The position numbers were made by a program, and so were the translations under genes. A stretch of DNA of 63,380 nucleotides from Nostoc spongiaeforme FACHB-130 (GTDB taxonomy: Bacteria; Cyanobacteriota; Cyanobacteriia; Cyanobacteriales; Nostocaceae): assembly GCF_014698475.1 (NCBI RefSeq), contig NZ_JACJTB010000042.1, positions 1 through 63,380 of the forward strand. Reading direction: 5' to 3'. Numbering within the stretch: position 1 is the first letter of the stretch; the number at the start of each line of letters is the position of its first letter. The notes under the pieces are model-generated. The model was not told the DNA's origin. It saw nothing but the letters and a program-made list of their open reading frames with translations, and did no database searches. Positions 24,830 through 36,665 of the stretch are shown here, one piece after another.

Positions 24830-25519
24830 ATGGGTGAGCAACTTTTAGTCAAAGATATTGATAATTGTTACATACCAGATGCTAACCTACTCATAACTGA
24901 AGATGATACGCCAGTAGATAATCTTGTCTCTGCCAAACAACAACGCCTTTTAGTTAGTTCCCTTTATAGTTCTTTACAAAATCATGTTTTTTTAGCGGCA
25001 GCTAATGTTGGGGTTTACCATACATATACCGAACCTGCGATCGTTCCTGATGTATTTGTGAGTTTTGATGTTCAAACACCGGAGAATTGGTGGGAAAAAG
25101 AAAATCGCTGTTACCTTGTTTGGAAATTTGGTAAATCACCAGAACTGGTAATTGAAATTGTCTCTAATAAAAAGGGCAATGAATTAGATGAGAAACTCCA
25201 AATTTATGAAAAAATGCGAGTTGCTTATTATATTGTCTATGACCCCCAGCAAAATTTGGGAGAGCAAGTTTTAAGAATTTATACGATTAAGGGTAGACGT
25301 TATCTAGAAACGACAAATAATTGGTTAGAAGATATTGGTTTAGGCGTTACTTTGTGGACTGGCGAATTTGAAGGGAGAAATGATAGTTGGTTGCGTTGGT
25401 GTGACCAAGCTGGTAGTATTTTACTGACTGGTGACGAACGCGCTCGACAAGCAGAACAACGCGCCCAATTACTAGCAGAGAGATTAAAAGCTTTGGGTGT
25501 AGATCCTGATAGTATTTAA
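24830..25519 (+). CDS. Uma2 family (DUF820) restriction-endonuclease-fold protein
   Basis: A 229-aa second Uma2 paralogue of a different subgroup: EPAIVPDVFVSFDVQ, then SPELVIEIVSNKKGNELDEKL and YEKMRVAYYIVYDPQQ form the PD-(D/E)xK core. The C-terminal tail is a charged helix (ERARQAEQRAQLLAERLKALG) common in this subgroup and possibly a dimerising coiled coil. ATG 24830 is preferred over an in-frame GTG at 24818. The pair probably arose independently and not by local duplication, since their sequences differ greatly. Confidence 0.87.
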   Translation: MGEQLLVKDIDNCYIPDANLLITEDDTPVDNLVSAKQQRLLVSSLYSSLQNHVFLAAANVGVYHTYTEPAIVPDVFVSFDVQTPENWWEKENRCYLVWKFGKSPELVIEIVSNKKGNELDEKLQIYEKMRVAYYIVYDPQQNLGEQVLRIYTIKGRRYLETTNNWLEDIGLGVTLWTGEFEGRNDSWLRWCDQAGSILLTGDERARQAEQRAQLLAERLKALGVDPDSI

Positions 25520-25729
25520 CCTAAATTTAACAATAGCTGAAAAAATCAGTGAACTTAGATAAGGCTTATTTCCTACTCCCTACTCCCCATGCCCTATTCC
25601 CTGCCTACACAAGTAAATTTGTCCTATATTTATTTTGATAGTTAAGCCATAAAGGTGATGTTTTGTAGCCTAAATCTATGACAATAAAAATTGACAACAA
25701 ATTGCATAGATTTGCTGTAAAAAATTCTT

Positions 25730-26470
25730 ATGACTCTTAACCGCAGACATTTCTTGTTTTTACTGGGTGCAGGTGCAGGTACTTTTGCATTAGATTCTTT
25801 GGCGTTGGCTGATAAATCACCTGTTAGTCAAGCACCAAGCACTACAAGCGTAATTGAACTACCACCTTTACCATACCCTTACGAAGCATTAGAACCACAC
25901 ATTGATGCTAAAACAATGCAGTTCCATCACGATAAGCACCATGCAGCTTATGTGAAAAATTTGAATGCTGCATTAGACAAACACCCAGAACTGAAAAACA
26001 AACCTGTTGAAGAACTGTTACGCAAATTGGGCAAAGTTCCCGCAGATATTCGTACAACAGTTCGTAATAATGGGGGTGGCCATGTCAACCACTCGATGTT
26101 TTGGAAAATTATGAAGCCGCAGGGAGGCGGAGAACCAACAGGAGAAATCGCCACTGCAATTAATCAAAATTTTGGTAATTTTGCAGCTTTCAAAAAGCAA
26201 TTTAACGAAGCTGGTGCTGCACGTTTTGGTAGTGGTTGGGTTTGGCTTGTACGTAACAAAAATGGCAAGTTAGAAATTACAACCACAGCAAATCAAGATA
26301 ATCCCATTAGTGAAGGAAAATATCCTATTCTCGGCAATGATGTTTGGGAACATGCCTATTATCTCAACTATCAAAACCGCCGCGCTGATTATTTAACAGC
26401 ATGGTGGAATGTTGTTAACTGGGATGAGATTAACAATCGATTTGCAGCAGCAAATAAATTTGCTTATTAA
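25730..26470 (+). CDS. sodA: Exported superoxide dismutase (Mn type)
   Basis: A 246-aa Fe/Mn superoxide dismutase. The metal ligands fit: His in [13 protein letters not shown], His in [14 protein letters not shown], then [15 protein letters not shown] with Asp and His. GSGWVWLV and the Gly-rich [10 protein letters not shown] segment favour manganese. The first 25 residues ([20 protein letters not shown]) form a twin-arginine signal or membrane anchor, like the membrane-bound Mn enzyme of heterocystous cyanobacteria. It protects the periplasm or thylakoid lumen. A palindromic repeat serves as its terminator. Confidence 0.9.
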   Translation: MTLNRRHFLFLLGAGAGTFALDSLALADKSPVSQAPSTTSVIELPPLPYPYEALEPHIDAKTMQFHHDKHHAAYVKNLNAALDKHPELKNKPVEELLRKLGKVPADIRTTVRNNGGGHVNHSMFWKIMKPQGGGEPTGEIATAINQNFGNFAAFKKQFNEAGAARFGSGWVWLVRNKNGKLEITTTANQDNPISEGKYPILGNDVWEHAYYLNYQNRRADYLTAWWNVVNWDEINNRFAAANKFAY

Positions 26471-26498
26471 GGTTGATTGGTAAATACAAATAAGCTCA

Positions 26499-26529
26499 GA
26501 TCCCCGACTTCTTAAAGAAGTCGGGGATC
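26499..26529 (+). terminator. Palindromic family-II hairpin acting as terminator
   Basis: Perfect inverted repeat GATCCCCGACTTC...GAAGTCGGGGATC with a TTAAA centre, followed by TTGTTTTTT. It sits 28 nt after the sod stop. The same core is at 20851-20881 and, interrupted, at 50096-50287. The outer arms of the family are decayed here. Confidence 0.75.
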
Positions 26530-26595
26530 TTGTTTTTTACAGAAAGATTAGGATATTTTGTAATTTTACCTCCTGCCTTCTGCCTTCTCCCAATA

Positions 26596-27297
26596 TCACA
26601 ATCCCAATGCTTTGCGTGTACCTGCTCCGACAATACCATCTGCTGTTAAACCTTGCTTTTGTTGAAATGCTGTAACAGCATCATCGGTAGCTGCGCCAAA
26701 TATACCATCGGCTTTGAGATTAAAGCCTTTTTGATTGAGAGCGTTTTGTACAGCAAGTACATCATCTCCTCGCATGGGTGGGTCAGTCAAAAATAATAGT
26801 CTTGGCTGTCCAGAAACCGAATTAGGTTGGGATAAAGCTCGCATTTCCGCTTGGATAATGGGAAATTTTGCATCCCAAGTAGCGGGATCTCTGACATTTA
26901 AACCATCATCAATATGAACTGAGTCTGCGGGTGTAAAATCTCCTCCCCAGCGCAACATCGGGTCATTACGTATGCTTTGAATAAAGTTTTGAATGCTTTG
27001 AGGTAGATTTTTTAAGTTGCTTTTATCAAGAGCATTGCTGTTAAATAGCTTATCTCCTAGCATCACATTCATATCAATGCTGTGACCGACTAAATGATTT
27101 GAACGACTAGCAGGACGGACAATTGCGCCTGACACTACGCCGCCTTGTAAACGGGTAGAACTTGTGACATAAATTTTGATACCTGCATCAGTCGCAAATT
27201 TATCAATTTTTTCTAGTGAATCAAAAAAATCAACGTCTGCTAAAAGAGGTTTCCCGATAAATCGAGGTGATTTAAATGCGTCTAATTTAGTTACCAT
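26596..27297 (-). CDS. M15-like peptidase with C-terminal peptidoglycan-binding domain
   Basis: A 233-aa protein. The N-terminal 150 residues carry the M15 (VanY/L-Ala-D-Glu endopeptidase-like) zinc motif SNHLVGHSIDMNV and the later RWGGDFTPADSVHIDD, supplying His, Asp and His ligands. The C-terminal PG_binding_1 domain (DPPMRGDDVLAVQNALNQKG, DGIFGAATDDAVTAFQQKQG) anchors it to peptidoglycan. No signal peptide is present when started at ATG 27297, an oddity also seen in phage-like endolysins. A family-III mini-element ends only 24 bp upstream of this start. Confidence 0.85.
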   Translation of the reverse strand: MVTKLDAFKSPRFIGKPLLADVDFFDSLEKIDKFATDAGIKIYVTSSTRLQGGVVSGAIVRPASRSNHLVGHSIDMNVMLGDKLFNSNALDKSNLKNLPQSIQNFIQSIRNDPMLRWGGDFTPADSVHIDDGLNVRDPATWDAKFPIIQAEMRALSQPNSVSGQPRLLFLTDPPMRGDDVLAVQNALNQKGFNLKADGIFGAATDDAVTAFQQKQGLTADGIVGAGTRKALGL

Positions 27298-27320
27298 AAC
27301 TACCTTTATTTTGGTATGCA

Positions 27321-27431
27321 CTAGTACAACAAGGCAAAAGTAAAAAGGCAAAAAGAAAAAGAAAGAATAACGATACTACAAGCCTTTTAGCAATTCCTTC
27401 TGGTCTATTTATTTACGCCGACCTGTACTAG
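27321..27431 (-). mobile_element. Family-III mini-element, copy 1
   Basis: A 111-bp element bounded by CTAGTACAAC and the inverted CTGTACTAG. The interior is GGCAAAAGTAAAAAGG-like, then CGATACTACAAGCCTTTTAGC. It is inverted relative to the copies at 37945 and 41993. It lies immediately upstream of the M15 gene, and its insertion probably replaced that gene's promoter. Confidence 0.75.
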
Positions 27432-27591
27432 TTAGTTGCTGTGAAATACTCTATGGTGATAGAGGTTGGGATGGAGAAAGTAAGACTAGATAGTTATTGA
27501 TTTAGGATATTTTGCATACTTTTAGAAGTAGCCTTAAGTATAATTTTAGTTTTTTAAATTGGCAGAGCAAGTATTAAGAAATATCAAGTGA

Positions 27592-28560
27592 TTAGCTGCG
27601 ATCGCGCACACTTAAAGCAGTATCAGAAAAGTCACTAAATACACCATCAACCCCTAAACTAAAAAATAGTTCATATTCCCCTTGGGGATTACCTTGAAAA
27701 TCAAGAGGTAGAAAGTAGTCTTCGTTGCGAAAAGTCCAGGCGTGTACTTGCAAGTTAGTAGCATGGGCATTTGCAACAACAGATGTGGGCGATCGCAATT
27801 GATTTTGATCATCTCTAGGAACTAAAATATCTTTATGAATACCAATTGTTTGGGCGTATTTAGCAATTTCTTCTAACCCTGATTGCGTCACTAAATCGGT
27901 ATATGTGCGAATATCACCACTAACGACAAAATCATAAGGTTGACCAGTAAGATTGATTAACTGTACTAAAGGTAAATGAGTTTTTTGGGCTAAATCTTGT
28001 AAGTTACTCACTTCAAATGATTGAATATAAATCGGTACATTTTCTTTCTGATAACCTAAAGTGGCAAGTAAAGGTTCTTCTAAAGCTAAATTTATGTTTC
28101 TAAAATAAGTGGGATGTTTTGTTTCTGGATAAATCCCAATATTACGACCTAATTGTTTACTATAATTTTTGGCTAAATCAATAATTTCTTGGAGTGTCGG
28201 AATTTCGCACAAATCATCATAAATAGTATTTTGCTGACGTAATTGAGGGATTCTTTCTTTGGCGCGTAATGTTTTGATTTCGGACAGGGTGAAGTCTTCT
28301 GTAAACCAACCTGTTTTTGATTCGCCATCGATGATTTTAGTTGTGCGTCGTTCAGCAAATTCGGGATGCTTCGCAACGTTAGTGGTTTCGGAAATTTCGT
28401 TTTCGTGACGCGCAATTAAAACACCGTCTTGAGTTGAAACTAAATCTGGTTCAATGTAGTCTGCACCACAATTAATTGCTAATTCGTAAGCGGCTAAAGT
28501 ATGTTCTGGGCGATAGCCACTCGCGCCGCGATGAGCAATAATGATTGGTTTTTTATTCAT
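27592..28560 (-). CDS. glpQ: Glycerophosphodiester phosphodiesterase
   Basis: A 322-aa GDPD-family TIM-barrel enzyme hydrolysing glycerophosphodiesters to glycerol-3-phosphate and an alcohol. Catalytic motif IIAHRGASGYRPEHTLAAY (His and Arg near residues 10-11), metal ligands in ADYIEPDLV and the second His in IARHENEI. It has the long GlpQ-type insertion (residues about 50-110). No signal peptide is visible, in contrast to periplasmic GlpQ. It could feed glycerol phosphate into lipid turnover. Confidence 0.9.
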   Translation of the reverse strand: MNKKPIIIAHRGASGYRPEHTLAAYELAINCGADYIEPDLVSTQDGVLIARHENEISETTNVAKHPEFAERRTTKIIDGESKTGWFTEDFTLSEIKTLRAKERIPQLRQQNTIYDDLCEIPTLQEIIDLAKNYSKQLGRNIGIYPETKHPTYFRNINLALEEPLLATLGYQKENVPIYIQSFEVSNLQDLAQKTHLPLVQLINLTGQPYDFVVSGDIRTYTDLVTQSGLEEIAKYAQTIGIHKDILVPRDDQNQLRSPTSVVANAHATNLQVHAWTFRNEDYFLPLDFQGNPQGEYELFFSLGVDGVFSDFSDTALSVRDRS

Positions 28561-30878
<2,318 letters not shown>

Positions 30879-30888
30879 ACTGGAGAAA

Positions 30889-31941
30889 TTAACTAAATTC
30901 CATCGTCTCCACAAAGGACAAAATATTATCTTTAATGTACTCAGCTTCTTCAGCAATATCATTTGGTGTTTCGCCATTTAAAAAGCTGCGTTGACTACTA
31001 ACTATATATAAAAACTCGCCATTAATAAAGGCCAGCAATCCACGATAGGCATCTAATCTCGTAGAACTACCGTTATTTTCCTGTTGAGACATTGTTGAAC
31101 CTTTCGGCATATCAACTAAGGCATAATATGCCCCTGCAAAAATATCTTCTAAATATTCGCCATACTTGATTTCTGAATCTGGCAGATGTGCAAAAATTGC
31201 CTGCGGCACATATTTATCAACTAAAATAGTTTTTAAATATTCTTCCTGCCCTTCTGATTCTAATTCTTCTAACTGTTCTGGTGGTATGGGATAATAATCG
31301 ATTCTGAGCAAAGTTCCAAAGTCATCAGAAAAACCCACCACACCTTCTTGCGTTTGAATTCTCCCTCCTTGTTCTGCGTCAACCGGAATCGGAACTGTAA
31401 AATTCCCTAAAGGCGATTCATAAACATCTTCGATATATTCAACCTCAGTTAATATCCCTTCTTCCTCCTCCAAATATTCTGCATTCTCTCCTGCTTGAAA
31501 AGCTGCAATTATTTCTTTAGTAATTTCATCAGCTTCTTCATCTTCCAACTCCAAAGCTTCTTGCAACTTTTTCAAAAAAGGTTCTTTACTTTTAGGAATA
31601 GTGAATTCTTCTTCATCTAAAAGTGTCACTACTCCAGCCGCAAAACCATCTAATAAAACTTCTTCAGTGAGCGATTCATTAGCAGTATTAAACAACGGAC
31701 TTAGCCCTTGTGATTCTGCGATATCGATGAGTTTGTCAACAATTTCTAATAGTTCATCTTCAGAATATGCTTCAAAAACCTCAAATTGCCACAAAATCCC
31801 CGCTAAACCTTCGGGATCTATTTCTTCCACCGAAGCATCAGCAAGCGCAGTTACGACAGCAATTGCAGCGACAGCTTCTTCTGGTGTTAAAGATTCTGTT
31901 AGTGTTTTTTGTGAATTAAAAACCTTGTCATATTTAGTCAT
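30889..31941 (-). CDS. Acidic TerB-like protein of unknown function
   Basis: A 350-aa very acidic cytoplasmic protein. The N-terminal part (TPEEAVAAIAVVTALADASVEEID, then EVLLDGFAAGVVTLLDEEEF) resembles the helical TerB/tellurite-resistance fold. The second half (about 165-345) reads LGNFTVPIPVDAEQGGRIQ and looks like a separate alpha/beta domain (HLPDSEIKYGEYLEDIFAGAYYALV). ATG 31941 is chosen because AGAGGTAAC lies just upstream; the frame extends to 32076 without such a site. The role is unknown. Confidence 0.72.
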   Translation of the reverse strand: MTKYDKVFNSQKTLTESLTPEEAVAAIAVVTALADASVEEIDPEGLAGILWQFEVFEAYSEDELLEIVDKLIDIAESQGLSPLFNTANESLTEEVLLDGFAAGVVTLLDEEEFTIPKSKEPFLKKLQEALELEDEEADEITKEIIAAFQAGENAEYLEEEEGILTEVEYIEDVYESPLGNFTVPIPVDAEQGGRIQTQEGVVGFSDDFGTLLRIDYYPIPPEQLEELESEGQEEYLKTILVDKYVPQAIFAHLPDSEIKYGEYLEDIFAGAYYALVDMPKGSTMSQQENNGSSTRLDAYRGLLAFINGEFLYIVSSQRSFLNGETPNDIAEEAEYIKDNILSFVETMEFS

Positions 31942-32679
31942 AAATGTTACCTCTTTTGCTTGCTTACCAGTTTGGTTAATAATGGGCGATCGCCTGAATT
32001 TTTTCCTCAAATCATTAATATCAAAATTTACTTGTATGGCATCCTCTAACCTTTCTTCATCCTCCAAATGAAACATCTAAATAATAATTAGTCCAGACTT
32101 ACGCAATAACTCTCTAAAACTCTCTTAACTTCGTGTCCTTCGCGCCCTTTGCGGTTTATTTTTTCATAATAATTTTACGTAAGTCATATTAGTAATACCT
32201 TTACCCAAATATTCCTAGATAATCATCACTCCCGGCTTAAATTGAGTATTGGAAAACTCACTTGGGATTATTCTCTTAAATTTCCTTATTCATCTACTGC
32301 TAATGATTACCATAAAAAAGCAACTTATAATTTTTTTTAACAGTTCTATAAACTTTCTCATCATCAGATAAAACTGAGAAAACATAAATTTTATTTCTCT
32401 ACCTAAAAATAAAAACACTTAAAAATTAAGTGCTTTGTATCTTACAATCTTGACAATGTTAACAACACAAAATTTTCCCTCAAGCCAAAATCTTACGCTT
32501 AATTTAATATTGATGACGAAAAAACTACTAGAACAACGATTTTTCAACCCCTAGCAAGGGAAATATATCCAACGATAGAAATATAAACTAGCTCTTGATA
32601 GATTTTCTTTACCAAGAGCAGGATGGCATAATACCGAAGTACAAAGCAACACATTGTAAATCTTTAAATTCAAACTTTT
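31942..32679. other. Long intergenic region before the amylase gene
   Basis: 738 bp without a convincing gene. It contains the small inverted-repeat element at 32096-32185 and, further on, very AT-rich DNA. Divergent promoters for the acidic protein and the amylase are expected, but no specific box is clear. Confidence 0.4.
32096..32185. repeat. 90-bp inverted-repeat element (GACTTACG ends)
   Basis: GACTTACG (32096-32103) is matched by CGTAAGTC (32178-32185). Between them is CTTCGTGTCCTTCGCGCCCT and TTTGCGGTTTATTTTTT, the segment shared with repeats at 10053-10195 and 45142-45300. Non-coding. Confidence 0.6.
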
Positions 32680-34608
32680 ATGGTGCAAACACCTCCATCC
32701 CAATTCTCACCAGAGCAGTACAAAGTAGAATCATCCACAGCCGAAGTCGAAGCGATCATCCAAACCCCACCATCAGATACAGAACTTAATTTAGAATTTC
32801 TTTACACCAGAGATATTGAATTTCGCCAAGAAACAATTTACTTTATCGTGGTCGATCGCTTTCATGATGGCGACCCCGAAAATAGCGAAGGTATTAACCC
32901 AGAATTGTATGACCCCACTGGGCAGGACTGGGGTAAATATTGGGGCGGCGACTTGCAAGGCGTAATTGACAAGTTAGACTATCTGAAAAATATGGGAGTT
33001 ACTGCTGTTTGGTTAACTCCTTTATTTGAGCAGGTAGAAGAATTATTTGTAGGCAATGCAGCCATACATGGCTATTGGACAAAAGATTTTAAACGCATCA
33101 ATCCCAGGTATATTGGTAAAGATGAAAACCCTTCGTTAAATGAAACCCAAGAAACCAGAAATACTACCTTTGACCGCTTAATTGATGAGTTGCACAAACG
33201 CAACATGAAGTTGGTATTAGATATTGTTTGTAACCACAGTACCCCTGATACCAGTGGTAGTAAAGGTGAATTGTATGATGACGGCGTAAAAATTGCCGAC
33301 TTCCACAACGATGAGAATAACTGGTATCACCATTACGGTGAAGTGCAGAACTGGGAAGATGAATGGCAAGTTCAAAACTGTGAATTAGCTGGTTTAGCTA
33401 CCTTCAATGAAAACAACAGTGAATATCGGGATTATATTAAATCTGCAATTAAACAATGGCTAGATAGAGGCGTAGATGCACTGCGGGTAGATACTGTAAA
33501 ACACATGCCCATCTGGTTTTGGCAAGAATTTACAGGTGATATGTACAACCACAGACCAGATGTATTTATTTTTGGCGAATGGATTTATAGTGGCCCCAGT
33601 GATGATCGCTCTTTAGAGTTTGCCAATAATTCCGGGATGACTATTCTAGACTTTGGCTTGTGTGTTGCCATTCGCGCCGCCCTCGCCCAAGGTTCCGAAA
33701 ATGGATTTCAAACCATTCAATACATTTTTGATGAAGACTACCGCTACAATGGTGCAACCGAGTTAATTACCTTCATCGATAACCACGATATGCCACGCTT
33801 TCAATCGCTGAACCCTGACCCAGCGATGTTGAAAGTAGCGATCGCCCTAATTATGACATCCCGTGGTATTCCCTGCATTTATTACGGTACAGAACAGTAT
33901 CTGCATAACGACACCGATGGCGGTAATGACCCCTACAACCGCCCCATGATGGAAAAATGGGACAACGATACCGAAATTTATCGTTACATCCGCTTACTTT
34001 CCGGCTTACGGCGGCTCAACCCAGCCATTTCAATGGGCAGCCATTGGCAAAAATACATCACCCCCGATGTTTACTGCTACATCCGCCGTTATCGTGATTC
34101 CCTGTGTTTTGTCGCCCTCAACCGTGGCGGCGAAGTCACCTTACCAGAAATCGAGACAGAATTACCCGACGGCGAACATACTTGTGTCATCACCCGCAAT
34201 AAATACGAAGTCAAAGACGGCAAAATTTACGACCTACACCTAGAAGAACGGGGAGTAATTGTCCTCAGCCATGTAGGCGAACGCATCAAAGGTCAAACCA
34301 TCATTCGGGTGCAATTGAATGGCGTACAAACCCAACCAGGTGAAACCATCGTCGTCACAGGCGACTGCCCAGAATTAGGCAACTGGGATATTAGCAAAGC
34401 TTATCCCCTAGAATATATCAACACTAATACTTGGTTTGCCGAGATTCCCTTTGATGAAAGTGCTGGCAAATTAATCAGTTATAAATATGCCTTATGGCGC
34501 GAAGGGCGATCGCCCCTGCGAGAAAACACCACCCCCCGCCGTTGGGTAGTCGCCAAAGAAGGCACAGTCAAATGGCGCGATACCTGGGCAACAGGCAGAG
34601 AATCTTAG
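32680..34608 (+). CDS. GH13 alpha-amylase family enzyme with C-terminal CBM20
   Basis: A 642-aa starch/glycogen-active enzyme. GH13 catalytic residues: D271 in ALRVDTVKH (nucleophile), E300 in FGEW (acid/base) and D370 in FIDNHDM. KLVLDIVCNHS is conserved region I. The substrate loop resembles cyclodextrin glucanotransferases and maltogenic amylases. After the all-beta domain C (about 430-520), a CBM20 starch-binding module (about 525-640, VQLNGVQTQPGETIVVTGDC, LGNWDISKAYPL) closes the protein. No signal peptide is present, so it should act on intracellular glycogen or imported dextrins. It is monocistronic. Confidence 0.92.
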   Translation: MVQTPPSQFSPEQYKVESSTAEVEAIIQTPPSDTELNLEFLYTRDIEFRQETIYFIVVDRFHDGDPENSEGINPELYDPTGQDWGKYWGGDLQGVIDKLDYLKNMGVTAVWLTPLFEQVEELFVGNAAIHGYWTKDFKRINPRYIGKDENPSLNETQETRNTTFDRLIDELHKRNMKLVLDIVCNHSTPDTSGSKGELYDDGVKIADFHNDENNWYHHYGEVQNWEDEWQVQNCELAGLATFNENNSEYRDYIKSAIKQWLDRGVDALRVDTVKHMPIWFWQEFTGDMYNHRPDVFIFGEWIYSGPSDDRSLEFANNSGMTILDFGLCVAIRAALAQGSENGFQTIQYIFDEDYRYNGATELITFIDNHDMPRFQSLNPDPAMLKVAIALIMTSRGIPCIYYGTEQYLHNDTDGGNDPYNRPMMEKWDNDTEIYRYIRLLSGLRRLNPAISMGSHWQKYITPDVYCYIRRYRDSLCFVALNRGGEVTLPEIETELPDGEHTCVITRNKYEVKDGKIYDLHLEERGVIVLSHVGERIKGQTIIRVQLNGVQTQPGETIVVTGDCPELGNWDISKAYPLEYINTNTWFAEIPFDESAGKLISYKYALWREGRSPLRENTTPRRWVVAKEGTVKWRDTWATGRES

Positions 34609-34629
34609 AAGTCTGAAGTCTGAAGTGAA

Positions 34630-34704
34630 GTAGGTTGGGTGTAGCGATAGCGTAACCCAACAGGGTCTTGAGAATGTTGGGTTCCGTTCCTCCACCCAAC
34701 CTAC
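34630..34704. repeat. GTAGGTTGGGTG palindromic repeat, short copy
   Basis: GTAGGTTGGGTG (34630-34641) is inverted as CACCCAACCTAC (34693-34704), with an inner CCCAACA/TGTTGGG pair. It follows the amylase stop and may work as a terminator. A longer relative is at 37791-37945. Confidence 0.7.
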
Positions 34705-34929
34705 ACGAGTCTGTCTCCCTTATCCCCCTTGTCTCCCTTGTCCCCCTCGCCCTTCGATTGATTTGAGCGAAAAACAGGTGGCGTTATACATTAATAAAAG
34801 CATAGAGCTTCAGACAGAAAGCACGAATGCTAGGAATAATAATACTTTTCCTCCTGCCTTCTGCCTGCTGCCTCCTGCTTCTCACACCTGACCAACTAGG
34901 CTTGGTCTTTCACAGCGAAGGGTTTGGAA

Positions 34930-36411
34930 ATGTTTGCTTCCTCAGAGACTCCTATAATTGCAGCAATTGTATTAGTAGCTTTCGGAATTTTAGGTTGGGG
35001 CTTTTATCGCGCCAGACCTTTTGGAAAACTGGGAATCTTAGCCTGGTTGCAGTCAGTGGTTTTGATGACTCCCTGGCTGTTATTTTTTGGTTTGTTTGCT
35101 GCCGGCGTTTATCTCAACATCGTCGGCATATTGTTCTTAGTAGTAGCTTCTGCCGGGTTGTATATCTACCTTGGCAGACAATTACGGGCGGCGGGACAAG
35201 ATGCCATCCTCAAGCAACGGGCAACAGAAAGGCTGGCTGCTGATACCACATCAGAAGGTAATACTGCACCACCAGTCACTGCCGAACTCAAAATTGAAGT
35301 ATTATCAATTCCCGAAACTGACTTAAATGCTATTAAAGGCATTTTTGGACTGGATACATTTTTCGCCACAGAAACGATCGCCTACCAAGAAGGCGCTATC
35401 TTTAAAGGTAATTTACGTGGTGAACCCCAAGAAGTTCACAACCGCCTCAGCGCCAACTTGCGAGAACGTCTGGGTGAGCAGTATCGCCTGTTTTTAGTAG
35501 AAAATACAGACGGTAAACCTGTAGTGATTGTACTGCCTAGCCGCAACGATCCCCGTCCCACCACCGCAGGGCAGAAAGCATTTGCTGGGATTTTACTCAT
35601 CGCTACCATTGCTACCTGTTTAGAAACTGCCGGGTTACTCCTCAACTTTGATTTATTTGCCAACCCAGCCAAGTTAACCCAAGCCTTACCCATCGGCCTC
35701 GGCATTTTTGTCATTTTAATCGCCCACGAAATTGGTCATTGGGTATTAGCGCGGCGTTACCAAGTCCGCCTTAGCTGGCCTTTCTTGTTACCTGCTGTGC
35801 AGATTGGCTCTTTTGGTTCAATTACTCGCTTTGAATCTCTCTTACCCAACCGCACTGCGTTATTTGATATTACCTTGGCAGGTCCGGCCGCTGGCGGTAT
35901 CGTCTCTTTAATCATGTTAATTGCCGGGTTACTGCTTTCTCACCCAGGTAGTTTATTTCAATTACCCAATCAATTTTTCCAAGGCTCCATTTTAGTCGGC
36001 AGTTTGGCGCGAGTCGTTCTCGGTTCCGCCTTACAATCACCCTTAGTTAACGTCCATCCTTTAGTAATTATTGGTTGGCTAGGCTTAGTCATCACCGCTT
36101 TAAACCTCATGCCAGCCGGTGCTTTAGATGGTGGACGCATCGTCCAAGCAATTTACGGGCGCAAAACTGCGGGAAGAGCCACATTTGCCACTGTAGCTTT
36201 GCTGGCGTTAGTGTCTCTCGGTAACACCTTGGCAATGTACTGGGCAATTGTCATTCTGTTGTTACAACGAGATTTAGAACGCCCCAGCTTAAACGAAATC
36301 AGCGAACCCGATGACGCTAGAGCAGCTTTAGGTCTGTTGGCACTATTTTTAATGATTGCCACTCTTCTGCCTTTAACTCCCGGTTTAGCTGGGCGTTTAG
36401 GCATTGGCTAA
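34930..36411 (+). CDS. Site-2 protease family (M50) membrane metalloprotease
   Basis: A 493-aa integral membrane zinc protease related to plant EGY proteins. The catalytic motif HEIGH begins at H266 and the third ligand is in NLMPAGALDGGRI. N-terminal transmembrane segments (about 6-25, 37-80) precede a soluble domain (about 105-215, IPETDLNAIKGIFGLDTFFA), then the membrane catalytic core. Family members cleave membrane-bound regulators such as anti-sigma factors; the target here is unknown. ATG 34930 is preferred over the TTG two codons upstream. A bidirectional hairpin follows. Confidence 0.9.
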   Translation: MFASSETPIIAAIVLVAFGILGWGFYRARPFGKLGILAWLQSVVLMTPWLLFFGLFAAGVYLNIVGILFLVVASAGLYIYLGRQLRAAGQDAILKQRATERLAADTTSEGNTAPPVTAELKIEVLSIPETDLNAIKGIFGLDTFFATETIAYQEGAIFKGNLRGEPQEVHNRLSANLRERLGEQYRLFLVENTDGKPVVIVLPSRNDPRPTTAGQKAFAGILLIATIATCLETAGLLLNFDLFANPAKLTQALPIGLGIFVILIAHEIGHWVLARRYQVRLSWPFLLPAVQIGSFGSITRFESLLPNRTALFDITLAGPAAGGIVSLIMLIAGLLLSHPGSLFQLPNQFFQGSILVGSLARVVLGSALQSPLVNVHPLVIIGWLGLVITALNLMPAGALDGGRIVQAIYGRKTAGRATFATVALLALVSLGNTLAMYWAIVILLLQRDLERPSLNEISEPDDARAALGLLALFLMIATLLPLTPGLAGRLGIG

Positions 36412-36422
36412 ATTGGTTTTGC

Positions 36423-36457
36423 AAAAATGGGTAGGGTGTAAAACCTTGCCCATTTTT
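36423..36457. terminator. Bidirectional hairpin terminator
   Basis: AAAAATGGGTAGG (36423-36435) pairs with CCTTGCCCATTTTT (36444-36457), flanked by A-runs and T-runs. It sits between the convergent site-2 protease gene and the small ORF at 36456. Confidence 0.65.
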
Positions 36458-36665
36458 ATTTAAATTTAGTGATTAACCAACCCAAGGCGGTAAAGCATAA
36501 AGTAGCGATCGCACCATCAAAACCAATACCTAAGATTTGAATGAAATTTTCTACCAAAAAAGCGATCGCTGGAGTTTTCAGAGATTTGTGACTTTCACTC
36601 CTAAAATGCGATCGCATTACATCCAAATCTTGCTCATTTAATATAATCCCTTCACCCACCGCCAT
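36456..36665 (-). CDS. Small membrane protein candidate, 69 aa
   Basis: A 69-codon frame with a hydrophobic C-terminal half (FIQILGIGFDGAIATLCFTALGWLI) suggesting a transmembrane segment. Its first 28 bases overlap the end of the epimerase gene on the same strand. A shorter start at 36617 (MRSHFRSES) would avoid this. No family was recognised and the region contains three HIP1-type sites, so codon evidence is weak. Confidence 0.35.
   Translation of the reverse strand: MAVGEGIILNEQDLDVMRSHFRSESHKSLKTPAIAFLVENFIQILGIGFDGAIATLCFTALGWLITKFK

Noticed and set aside
24216-25519. Restriction-modification or defence island made of Uma2 and DUF29 genes
   Set aside because: These families are ubiquitous singletons in filamentous cyanobacteria. 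No methyltransferase, helicase or other defence partner is adjacent.
34827-35243. 138-aa frame upstream of and overlapping the site-2 protease gene
   Set aside because: It is in another frame over clear M50 coding sequence and begins in short CTGCCTTCTGCCTGCTG repeats.
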